A stretch of DNA of 64,000 nt, from contig NC_082595.1 of assembly GCF_030936135.1 (NCBI RefSeq), forward strand, positions 66,392,716-66,456,715, written 5' to 3'. The position numbers and the translations under genes are program-made. The notes beneath the pieces are model-generated. The model was not told where the DNA came from. It saw nothing but the letters and a program-made list of their open reading frames with translations, and made no database searches. Shown here piece after piece: positions 12,510 to 22,518 of the stretch. How positions within the stretch are numbered: position 1 is the first letter of the stretch; each line of letters opens with the position of its first letter. The DNA comes from Gavia stellata (taxonomy: Eukaryota > Chordata > Aves > Gaviiformes > Gaviidae).

Positions 12510-13054
12510 TGTACTGGGTTTGGGAGTTAACTTTTGTCATAGCAGTAGTGCTTTAGATGTGTGGCTAAAACAGTGTTGATAACACACCAATGTGTTGGCT
12601 GTTGCTGAGCGGTGCTTGCATAGCATCAAGTCTTCCTTTTTCCCACCCTGCCTGCCCAGCGAGTAGGCTAGGGGTGGGCAAGAGTTTGGGTGGGGACACA
12701 GCTGGGACAGCTGACCCGAATTGGCCAGAGGGATATTCCATACTGTGTGTTCTCATGCTCAGAAATAAAAACTGAGGTAGAGGAAGAATAAAAGGGGTTT
12801 TTTTTCTTCCAAGGTGTCTGTTGTTTGGAGATTGGTGGGGCACTGGTCAGCCTGTGGGATGTGGCGAGTGATTTCCTTTCCTTTGCTTGTGTTTTTTTTT
12901 CTTTTTCCTTCCTCTATTAAACTGTCTATATCTCAACCCATAAGTTTTCTTACTTCTGTTCTTTCTATTTTCTCCCCTGTCCCACTGTGGTGGGGAGTGA
13001 GCAAGCAGCTTTGTGGCTGCTTGGCTGCTGGCCAGGGTCAACCCACCCCTAACA
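12510..13054 (+). mobile_element. solo LTR, avian ERVL-like family, diverged copy
   Basis: Collinear with the cleaner LTR at 20,935-21,474: it starts TGTACTGGGTTTGGG, shares the block GATAACACACCAATG, the TGCCCAGCGAG segment, GGGACAGCTGACCCGAA, GGGATATTCCATAC, the CCTCTATTAAACTGTCT poly(A)-like region and CTCAACCCATAAGTTTT, and ends near GCCAGGGTCAACCCACC. No internal retroviral coding sequence is present, so this is a solo LTR left by recombination. The right boundary is approximate and I see no clear target duplication. It is older than the 20.9-kb copy, judging by the number of mismatches. Confidence 0.8.
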
Positions 13055-14197
13055 CTGCACAGACACCTGAAAATGTGGTTGAAGGAAGACGTAGCAGTGT
13101 GCTCTGGTTCTGTGGTAACAGTGCCCGCTGAATTAACCAGTGGTGTGAAAGATCCCTGTGTTCCTTGAGGCATTGTGTACCTAGGCACTTGGTATAGAAT
13201 ATTCCTCTTGAAGTTGCACACAACTTTGTATAGTTTATTGAAAATCTATTAGGCTAAGGAGAAACGAAGAAAGACTTAATTAGGCTACAGTGGCTATGCT
13301 GGGCTGCTTGGGCATCTACCAGTTTGTCCTTGCTGAAAGGGCAGTCAGTGTTTTCCGTGTTTTATTCAGTACATTAATGTGTGGACTGGAGTTTGGTGGC
13401 TGGCCTGTAGCTGAGCGCATCTCTTTGAGATGCAAATTAAAATTCGTGTTCTTTTTCTGGCTTGTTAAATCTTGTTGATGCTAGAGGAGAATATCTTTAA
13501 TAGGAAGGTGGAGAATGTTTTACCTAACTGATATTTTAGGGAGGGAAAAGTTGTGAGGTCTCCCCTTTTGTTATATGCTGAGTTTAGGATCATAGCTTAG
13601 GGATACAGATTATACACCTCCCTAGACTTTCCCATCATTTGTTCTATGGCATGTATTTACTCTGAGCCATCTGTTACTCTTGCTTGCCCAAAGACATGTT
13701 GGAAGTTTGGCCTGAAAAAGAAACTGAATCTGATGTTACAGGCCTGAATCTTAATCATAAGCTGGTCATACAGTAAGAATAGATGATCACAGAATGATGG
13801 GTTGGTGATTGAAGCATTTATCGGGTGATTTGTGGAGTAAATTTCAATTTTCCAGTTGTAAATCGGTTTCTGAGGAAGTTGTGAGAATAAGTAGATGAGT
13901 TTGTACAGTAGTGACTTACTTGCATGCGTTCAAATATTTCTTAAAACATAGACAGAAACATTTATATGTATATCAACCACTCCTTTCTTTGAAACTGGTG
14001 AAGACTGCTGAACTGAGTTGCTTAGTGAGTATGTATTTGGAAACTGGATTCTGATTTGTTCGATAAATGTGAAGGCATTATTCTTAGCTGCTGCTCTAAG
14101 GGGGAACAATATGTCCTTTCCTTGAAAGATTAGGGAAGAGTAAAGAGGATCTCTGAAAGTCCTCTCTTCCATTTCTTTCAAGAAATTTATTATTTGT

Positions 14198-14400
14198 GGT
14201 GAATTGACCCCGGCCAGCAGCCAAACGCCCACCCAGTCTCTCACTCACTCCCTTCTGCTGCAAGACAGGGAGAAAATAGGAGACATACAACAGTTGCTTA
14301 GGAAGACAAAGACCGTAAGCACAGATGTCCCCCTGCCTTGCTTCTCCTTTCCCTGAGTTTTTGTTGCTGAGCATGACATCATATGGTACAGGGCTATGTT
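14198..14400 (-). mobile_element. partial LTR of the same ERVL-like family, reverse orientation
   Basis: Reverse-complement similarity to the 3' part of the family. GGTGAATTGACCCCGGCCAGCAG at the left is the inverted LTR end, followed by the inverted GTGAGTGAGAG block, and near 14,365-14,392 the inverted CCATATGATGTCATGCTCAGC block. The 5' half of the LTR and some internal sequence are missing. No coding sequence is attached. Confidence 0.65.
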
Positions 14401-15879
14401 GCCTCTGAAGCATGAATATTAATAAAATGCTTGGTTATAAAATTTTCTTGTTACTGTGGCATTTTTGTTTATGGGGATTCTGTAAATCTGAACAGTTTGT
14501 ATATTTGCCATGCTAAATGCTCATGATACTTGTTCAAAGACTTTTCATTGTTAAATAGGAGAATCTTGACTAATATATGCGTATTTCTTAGCTTACAGTG
14601 CAATTTTTCTAAAACACATTTTAAGAAATTTTACATACATTCTAACAGTATATGACTATATTTCTAGAAATGTAACCATTTAAAAAATTGCACAACTGGA
14701 AAAAATCCTGCTTTAACCTTCTCAGATTACTAGAGACATCATGGGGCTATTTTCCTTTTCATTATATAACATTATGCCTCAATTTTTGTTCTCCTCCCCA
14801 TTTTCTCACGGAATAAGCATAAATTTCTGATGTTAACAAGCTTTGTGAAAAGATGGTTAGGGGGTTCCTCACTGTAGGAAACCATACAGGTGTCTTTCTC
14901 AAAGTATCCTCTTGCATGTATTGCCAACACTATAGGCAGTCAGCCCAGGAAGGGTGGGCAGCAGCTGTTAGTTTTGATTCTAGTTTGCATGCATTGTATT
15001 ACAGGAATGCAGCACTACTTTCTTTTCTTTTTAAGTTCTAATTCTGAACTGTAATAATAATAAATTACCAATTAGAAAGCTGTTATTTGCTGGTCATCAA
15101 ATAGCTGATGTGCTGTTTGAAGTGCCTGCGTGGCATATGAAGTCTGAAGAGAAGACAAGGGACTCTGTCTCTAATAATACTACTTTATGGGACTATGTGT
15201 CTATTCAATAGTTGAGTGTTGTTTAAATGTATTTTTAATTAACTTTTTTTTTTCTTGGTAGAAGGGCCTACCTTAAAAGGAAGTATGCATGTTTTCAGGG
15301 TATAGATGTATACTTAAAAAGGTGCTCCTTGCATTTTTTTCATAAATTTTTAGGCTGAAATTTTGGCCATTTTTTTCTCTACATCCTGCCAACACTAAAT
15401 ACAGATTAGAATAATTTATATTTAAGCCAAATCAAAAGTGGACAGTTGTCTGCCTTCTGACAGCTTCTGGTAGGTCTGTTACAACCTTGGGTTTCTTTAC
15501 AGCCCTCTTTGCAGGGGAGGAGGCAGTATTGCCTCCAGGCAGTAGGAGGAAGGTCTGAAGAGAGAGGCACCCCCAAAGGTACCTGGAAGGCCAGGGTGGT
15601 TTGGACTGTGCTTTCAGCTCTTCCTCAACTGGAAAAGCTTGTCTTGATAGGTTGATTTTTGGGAATCTGTATGCATCTTCCCTGCACTTGAGTATTTGAC
15701 CACGTTATGTCAAACAACGAGCTCTATTTTGAATGCACCCCTGTTTGCTTTTCTGGTGGGCGATACAAACTTTCACTTTTTTAACCTGAGTGTGCCATGA
15801 CGTGGATCCAGTAAGAGAGGGCTGCTAGATCGTGAGGGGTTCATTCATGTGGACACACCTTTGGAAAAGTATTTAAATA

Positions 15880-15938
15880 AGCTGACAGAGTCTTTTAGGA
15901 GGAATGTTAGAAAGACTGAGGGGTAGCATAGTGCTAAC
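15880..15938. repeat. diverged direct repeat, copy 1
   Basis: This segment, beginning GCTGACAGAGTCTTTTAGGA, recurs about 810 bases downstream at 16,690-16,747 at roughly 80% identity by eye, same orientation. The shared core AATGTTAGAAAGA.TGAGG is clear. It may be a fragment of an unclassified repeat or an old local duplication. Confidence 0.65.
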
Positions 15939-16283
15939 AAATAAATAGTTGTCTTACAGAAGACATTGGTCATTGGCAGAGATGATTGTTAAGTCATCTG
16001 ACTTAAAAGACTAGCTAGAAGTCACTTTGAAAGAGAAGGCATGTCAGGATTTCTTGTTAGCTGTTTTATGCAGGAAGCAGGAATAAGCTATCCAGTAATC
16101 GATACCCCCTCAAAATGCCAAAGTGTAGGCAGAAAACAAAATTGATAGAATTTGTCTGGTTTGCATTGTGTAGATCTGTATGTTTTGTGTGTGCCTTACA
16201 GTTTGGGGATTTGGGAAAAGTTATCTTGGTTATTTTGTGTTCCTAGAGAGTTTTGTTAAAAAGCATGAAGTTATGTGTATTAC

Positions 16284-16566
16284 AGAATCAAAGAAAGATA
16301 GGGGTTGGAACGGACCTCTGGAGATCATCCAGTCCAACTCCCCCCCACCACAGCAGGTTCACCTAGAGCAGATTGCACAGGAATGTATCCAGGCGTGTTT
16401 TGAATGTCTCCAGAGAAGGAGACTCCACAACCTCTCTGGGCAGCTTGTTCCAGTGCTCTACTACCCTCAAAGTAAAGAAGTCCCTCCTCATGTCTAGATG
16501 GAACTTCCTATGACCAAGTTTGTGCCTGTTGCCTCTTCTGTCACTGGGCACCACTGAAAAAAGACT
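16284..16566 (-). mobile_element. CR1 LINE 3' tail, minus strand
   Basis: Reverse complement of a CR1 3' end. The plus strand begins ACAGAATCAAAGAAAGATAG (inverted 3' terminal repeat and 3' UTR), and the minus-strand translation of 16,363-16,554 shows [17 protein letters not shown] and the [15 protein letters not shown] block typical of the CR1 ORF2 C-terminus. It is 5'-truncated to about 280 bp. Confidence 0.92.
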
Positions 16567-16689
16567 GGCATTCTTAAATCTGGTATTCTTAAGACTGGTA
16601 TTCGTAAATCAGGATGTTTCTCAGGAAATTAGGAGTTATTGGGGACTGAGAGTCTTTGGCAGTTTGGTACTGCCACATTGGTAAGAAAA

Positions 16690-16747
16690 GCTGATGGAGA
16701 CTTTTAGGTGTAATGTTAGAAAGATTGAGGAATAGCACTGTGCTAAA
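16690..16747. repeat. diverged direct repeat, copy 2
   Basis: Partner of 15,880-15,938. The two copies flank the minus-strand CR1 tail at 16.28-16.57 kb. Confidence 0.65.
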
Positions 16748-19232
16748 ACCTACTCAAACTTAGCAAAGTTTAAATATGTGTATTTAATGTATTGATACAG
16801 GAGTGCAGCAGCCTAGTAACTAATATTCAGGGAATACTTATCTGTGACATTTTATTAGCATCATCTTAGTATATTCAGAATGAAAACACTTTTTAGAGAG
16901 ATGAATTTTGGATAAAATGCACAGATTTCGGCTCCCAATTGCTGTGTATTATTGGGAAGATACTTAACTATGTCTTTGCAATAGAGTGTGCGCATGATCA
17001 TAATGTCCTGATCAGAGTTTTCATTGATGTTAGTCAGAAGGCTTGCCCTACTGAAATAACCTTGATTGCCTTGAGTGTTCACAGATGTTACTAACTAGAG
17101 AGTTTTCTTCAAACTCTGTCATGACTTTCTGACTCCTTTTTTACTCAAAGACTATGACAGGTTTCAAACAAGGTACTGAATAGTAGAAAAAGGTCAAGGA
17201 CACTTTTTAGAAAATATTGCAAGCATTAATATGAAAATTAAATTAATGCAATAAACCCATATGTTGCTAAACATAGTAAACACTTAAAATTACACAATAC
17301 ATTTGCATTATTTTAATGAAATTGATGCATTTGTGTGGACAATGACAACTGGTTATTCTTATTTCTATGTAGTGGGTCGTTTCTACATACTTCTGTATTA
17401 TTTATTGCAGCCATTGTTAAAAATTCTGACTCTCACAAAAGTTGCTAGAAGTAGGATGAGCTTATTTATAGCTGATAGCTTTGGGAATTTTTCATTTACT
17501 GATAGCCGAAGTTGGCCAGAACCCTTGTTTCATTTGAAGGGCAGTTCCATATTTTTAGTACATGACAATTAAATTAATTTTCTTGTATGTTACTAGAGCA
17601 CTGTCAAATCTACAACTTCTTTCTTAAGTGGTCTAAAACTCTGCATGTTTCTGTTGTGTAAAATAATTTCTCTAGTTTATTTTTAAGTATTTGCAGGTTT
17701 TTTGTTTCAGATTGCCGGCATTACTTGTATTATTACCAGTTTTATTGATGAAATTGCTGAACACAAAAAAATATTTCATATTTTCTCTAAATGAGAAATC
17801 CTCCTTCAGTGCTTTCATAGAACAATTGTTCTTTAAGATTAAATGTGAATCTTGGGCTAGGTTTTACTGGGCTTATACAGCTATTGTACATCATCTGCTG
17901 GATGCAATGATTTTATTAACCGTAATTAATAACTAAAGAAGTCCTTGAGAAGGACTCTTGATGTTTGCTAAGACAGTTAATTCAGAACTGACATCGTGTC
18001 TTTCCAGGTGACATGAAAGTTGCTAATGACTTTTCTGTGAAGAAAAGAGTTCATTTTACACCATGCTGAATAAAGCATGAATTTTGTCATCCACTTCTGA
18101 TGACGCTGATGATATCCACCATTTTACTTACAAGTCAGTGCCATTCTTGGACATAGTTTTTGATGATGAATTCAGCAGAGTATAAAATAGTAATGTCATA
18201 AAGTACCAGAGACAGTGTTATTTAACCAATCAATGAATCCTTGATTCTGATTTTGGTGGTGCTAATAGCAACACAACTCATCCAGTCAGTATTGCAACTT
18301 CAAAAAGACATTCTCCCATGGTTAACTTGGCTATTGTCAAATGAATCTCAGAAATATATTTTCCAAGTCTGTAAGAGTTTTGCCAGTGATATAGCTGGAC
18401 TTGTCCACATACACAGAAGGCTTCATTTTCTTTTCTTTCAGATCAGTTTGTAAAAATCACTTATGATACTGTACGTACGTATGCAACAATGTGGTTGACT
18501 AGAGGTGTTAGAGAGTGTTTGCTGCTTTGGGTTCCTAGGGCTGCTGGTAACTGCCTCTCATGTTTGTACAGGGGTGCATTAACTGCGTGGCCACAGAGTC
18601 GCTAGGTCTGGGAGGAAGCTTCGTGCTTCAGGGACACTTACATTAGATGTCCTGTTTATTGTCTCTTATGAACGCAGTAGTCTTAAAAATAATGGTAACT
18701 GAAATATAATGGATGGTTATATGCCTCTTAAAAACTATTTTCTAGACTTTACCATAATACTTGTTTATTTTAGCTCTACCCTGTTTCAAAAACTTTCCCA
18801 AAGTTATTTCAGTAATCTTGCAGGATGGGTTAATGAGAAGTGAGAGAGCAATCGTACTCGTACAACCTCTCCTTTGTGACTTGAGGAAGAGTATGCAGGC
18901 AGGGTCTGAAAGATTAGTGTACCTGGCTTAGTCTTTTGTTATATTGCATTCGAGATCCTTCTTAAATGCTAAAATAGGTTATGTTTTTCTCAAAAGGGAT
19001 GGTTTGTTCTTCCTTCAAAGCATTTGGGAGAGATGCCCCAGATTCAGAATGATTCAGTTCCAACCTTGAGGCCTATTGAAACCATATTTTGAAGGAAATC
19101 AGAGTTAATTATGAACGATAATAATGGCATTGAGTGGATAATAAGCATCCAGTTATTTAGAACTGGGAGATAATACAGGTCTTGAGATGTGTTTAGTTGT
19201 CTGTAAATCTGGTAATTGATTCAGGTGCTTGA

Positions 19233-19250
19233 ACACACACACACACACAC
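19233..19250. repeat. (AC)9 microsatellite
   Basis: Nine uninterrupted AC units. Confidence 0.95.
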
Positions 19251-19816
19251 CTGTTGCCAATTTAAAAACCTCACAGAACTACACCTTGCATCCAGCTATT
19301 GTTTCAGAGGATGTGGACATTTCATAGGACCTGTGTTACATATACTGGTCCATGCAAATATCTTTGATATTATAAAGGGTCTCAAACACCACTAGACGCT
19401 GTGCTTAGACACTAAATCCCACCCAGGTGCTTGCCATAAGGGAAGCTTGAATCTTCCTGCATGCTTCAGGCAGAGGTCTTCAGAAATGCTTTCACGTTGT
19501 TGGTTTTCTATTCAAAATCACAGCTGGTTTTGGAGAGAAAAATATCAGTACACATGCCTAAATGCCCTGAAGGAAATGGACTCTAAGCTTTGTGTGGTAC
19601 TTCTCTGTCTATGAGCATAGTAGTGTCTGTTTACGTGTGTGTTTTAAACATAACCACAGTAGACAGGTGAGGTACTCTCGTATTAAGTTACCTAGGTATG
19701 AGTCCGTAGAGTTCTTAGGGGTAGTATTCAGAATGTGAATTTTCCTGTACAGATTCCCTGCTAACATGACTGGCATGTGTGTTGGGGATCAAGATGAGAA
19801 TAGTAGACCTTCTAAC

Positions 19817-19888
19817 AAACGATTTGTCAAATTTATTCTGTAATGGAGCTGAAACGATTTGTCAAATTTATTCTGTAATGGAGCTGAA
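19817..19888. repeat. 35-bp perfect tandem duplication
   Basis: Two adjacent copies (19,817-19,851 and continuing with period 35 to 19,888) of a unit starting AAACGATTTGTCAAATTTAT, identical over the whole overlap, so the duplication is recent. Confidence 0.95.
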
Positions 19889-20934
19889 GAGTTTGTTTCT
19901 GCTTTCCAGTCTTGTTTCCAATTGTTTAGGAGCTCAATGTTAGACCTGGCTAGAAGCAGCCTTTATGTTCATTACTTTTTAAGATTAATCTAGGCAAGGT
20001 AGGCAAACTTTGGGAGTATGTGTAGGGTTTGTATCTCCAGTTATGCTTTAGGGACCAGGATTAGAAAAGGATTAGTCAAGCTTGATTTGAAATATAAAAA
20101 AAATTAGTTATTTCCTTCTATGGAGAATTTCAAAGCAGAATGAACTGAATTATGAATAAGATGTACCTACCATGAACAGTATGACTTAGGTATCCTAATT
20201 GTAGTAATTTAGATACCTGAAAGTGCAAAATAGCAAACTGTGTATGCCTCTGTTAAATAAATGTCTCCTTTTGGTCTTACTCATTTTATGCTGCTGAAGA
20301 AGCTGGAAGGTGAAGTAGAATTGCTTTTCTTCTGGTAGTCCCATTTCCATTGATGAGTCCTTTGGACTTTGTTTTCTTCTGTGTACCAAACATAAGAAAC
20401 ATTTCTCAAAAGAAAATAAAAAGCAGAACTTGATCTTAGTTGTACACCAAGCTCTTTTGAAAACTAATTGTTTAGTTAACTTTACTTGCTTCCTGAGCTT
20501 TGGATATCCCAACAGTAAGCTGCTTTGATATGCATTGGTATTTCAGTTAATTAAAGATATTTTGTTTTATCCAAAAGTGACTTTCTTATTACAGCTTTAT
20601 TATTTAAAAAAGTTAATAAAAATAAGTAAAGTAATATTATTGCCCTACCAAAGTAGAGGTCCAGTTTATTAACTTTGGTGGTATTAATCTGAGTCGTTAT
20701 CTCTTCTGCCTGTGGGATGTTACTAGCTAATTCCAAAAAGACATCTGGATTTTCACCGTATGTCATAGTTGTGTATGTCCAGGCATAACTGTGTGTTATC
20801 CATGAGAGATGTATTTGACTGCACACTGAAGCTGATACTGTTCTTGATAATTCCTCACGTTAATCTGCCTTGGTTGCATAAAGGTGCTCGCACAGGTTTC
20901 TATAGATCGTATTTAACAAATCTTTCTAGAAGAG

Positions 20935-21474
20935 CGTCCTGGTTTGGGCTGGGATGGAGTTAATTTTCTTCCTAGTAGCTAGTATAGTACTGTGTTTTGG
21001 ATTTAGGATGAGAATAATGTTGATAACACACTGATGTTTTCATTGTTGCTGAGCAGTGCTTACAGAAGTCAAGGACTTTTCAGCTTCTCATACTGCCCAG
21101 CCAGCGAGGAGGCTGGAGGTGCACAAGAAGCTGGGAGGGGACATACCCAGGACAGCTGACCCAAACTGGCCAAAGGGGTATTCCATACCATGTGATGTCA
21201 TGCTGAACAAAAAAAACCTGGGGGGAGTTAGCTGGGGGGGTGCAGCTGCTGCTTGGGAACTGGCTGGGCATTGGTCAGCAGGTGGAAAGCAAATGCATTG
21301 TGCATCGCTTGTTTTATCATTATTACTATTTTCTTCCTTTTCTGTCCTATTAAATTGTCTTTATCTCAACCCACGAGTTTTACCTTTTTTCTGATTCTCT
21401 CCCCCATCCCACTGGGGGTCAGTGAGCGAGCGGCTGTGTGGTCCGTAGTTGCTGGCTAGGGTTAAACCATGACA
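20935..21474 (+). mobile_element. solo LTR, avian ERVL-like family, with 5-bp target site duplication
   Basis: A 540-bp LTR starting (C)GTCCTGGTTTGGGCTGGGA and ending GGTTAAACCATGACA, flanked by the direct repeat AAGAG (20,930-20,934 and 21,475-21,479). A 5-bp duplication and these ends fit an ERVL-type LTR seen in many bird genomes. The first base has changed from the expected T. Internal landmarks are GGTATTCCATACCATGTGATG, a CCTATTAAATTGTCT poly(A)-signal-like segment, and CTCAACCCACGAGTTTTAC. No gag, pol or env is present: the internal part was lost by LTR-LTR recombination. Short frames within it are not genes. Confidence 0.88.
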
Positions 21475-21949
21475 AAGAGCTGTAATGTGATGTTTTTTAT
21501 CTCTTGCACAATTAAGTTACACTTAAATGCTTCTTGTATAATACCATTAGCTGTATCTTTGCAAGAACGTTTTAAAATATGATTATTTTCTGGTTCTTGC
21601 TTTACTTTTTGGGTTGCTGAAGGATTTTGATGTGTACATGCATCCATTCTCTCCCTTTATGTAATTAAGGTCAGTTCACCCTCCCGGATCAATTTTACTA
21701 ATTTTATGAAGATACGGGATACCACCTTCTGATGTTCCGAAAGCGCTAATGTACCTGTAAACTGTTCTCCTGGGAGAAGGCAAGGGGGTGGACGATGAAG
21801 AAACAACTCCCGGCATGGTTTAGAAGCAGTACTAGAATGGGAAAGCTTGTTTTGGTAAGCTTTTCTTGTGGCCACCTTCAGACCTTTTGTGGTCTTTGGT
21901 ATGGTAATCAACTGTGGAAGTACAATTAAGCCCAATTGGTGGCAAGATT

Positions 21950-22518
21950 CTGAGTCTGCTCAAAACCAAAAGAGAAGTGTACCAGAGATGGAAAAACAGA
22001 TGAATACCCATTGAGAACCAAGGGCATTGTCAGGGCGTGCAGAGATGCAGTTGGAAAAGCAAAAGCTCAGCTTGAATTGAAGTTGGCCAGAGATGTCAAA
22101 AATTACAATACAGGGTTCTTCAGGTACATAAACAACAAGCAGAAACGGAAGGAAAATATTGGCCCACTGTTATACAGGAGAGGTGAATTAGTTGCCAACA
22201 ATGCTGAAAAGGCAGAGGTTCTCAACGCTTTCTTCACGTCTGTCTTTACCAGCACTGTTGGGCCCCAGGCCTTGGGAACAAAAATCCAGGTTGATGCAAA
22301 CACAGACCCACTGTCCCTGAAGGAAGAGTTGGTATGTGAGAATGAGAACAATCAGCCACTGGAATAATCTCCGCAGGGACGTGGTGGATTCCCCAACATT
22401 GGACACTTTTAAGATTCAGCTGGACAGGGTGTTGGGCCATCTTGTCTAGACCTTGCTTTTGCCGAGAAAGGCTGGACTAGATGATCCTTGAGGTCCCTTC
22501 CAACCTGGTATTCTATGA
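21950..22518 (+). mobile_element. CR1 LINE with large internal deletion
   Basis: The left part (about 21,950-22,335) encodes the region upstream of the reverse transcriptase domain: KREVYQRWK, ARDVKNYNTGFFRYINNK, and AEKAEVLNAFFTSVF, which parallels AEKAEVLNAFFASVF in the CR1 at 27.3 kb. Near 22,335-22,345 the sequence jumps directly to the extreme 3' end of ORF2 (the WNNLRRDVV-like region, then the SPTLDTF region) and a CR1 3' UTR with the CTGGACTAGATGATCC block, ending GGTATTCTATGAAGATT. Most of the RT domain is therefore missing. A stop codon interrupts the frame near 21,996. Not functional. Confidence 0.87.

Noticed and set aside
12814..13221. Frames of 105-124 codons on both strands
   Set aside because: They lie in and beside the LTR at 12.5-13.05 kb and translate LTR non-coding sequence.
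13783..13805. ATCACAGAATGATGGGTTGG resembling an inverted CR1 3' tail
   Set aside because: Similarity too short and not followed by other CR1 sequence.
21657..21935. 92-codon minus-strand frame between the solo LTR and a CR1
   Set aside because: No recognisable family; sits between repeats and could be an unidentified repeat segment.
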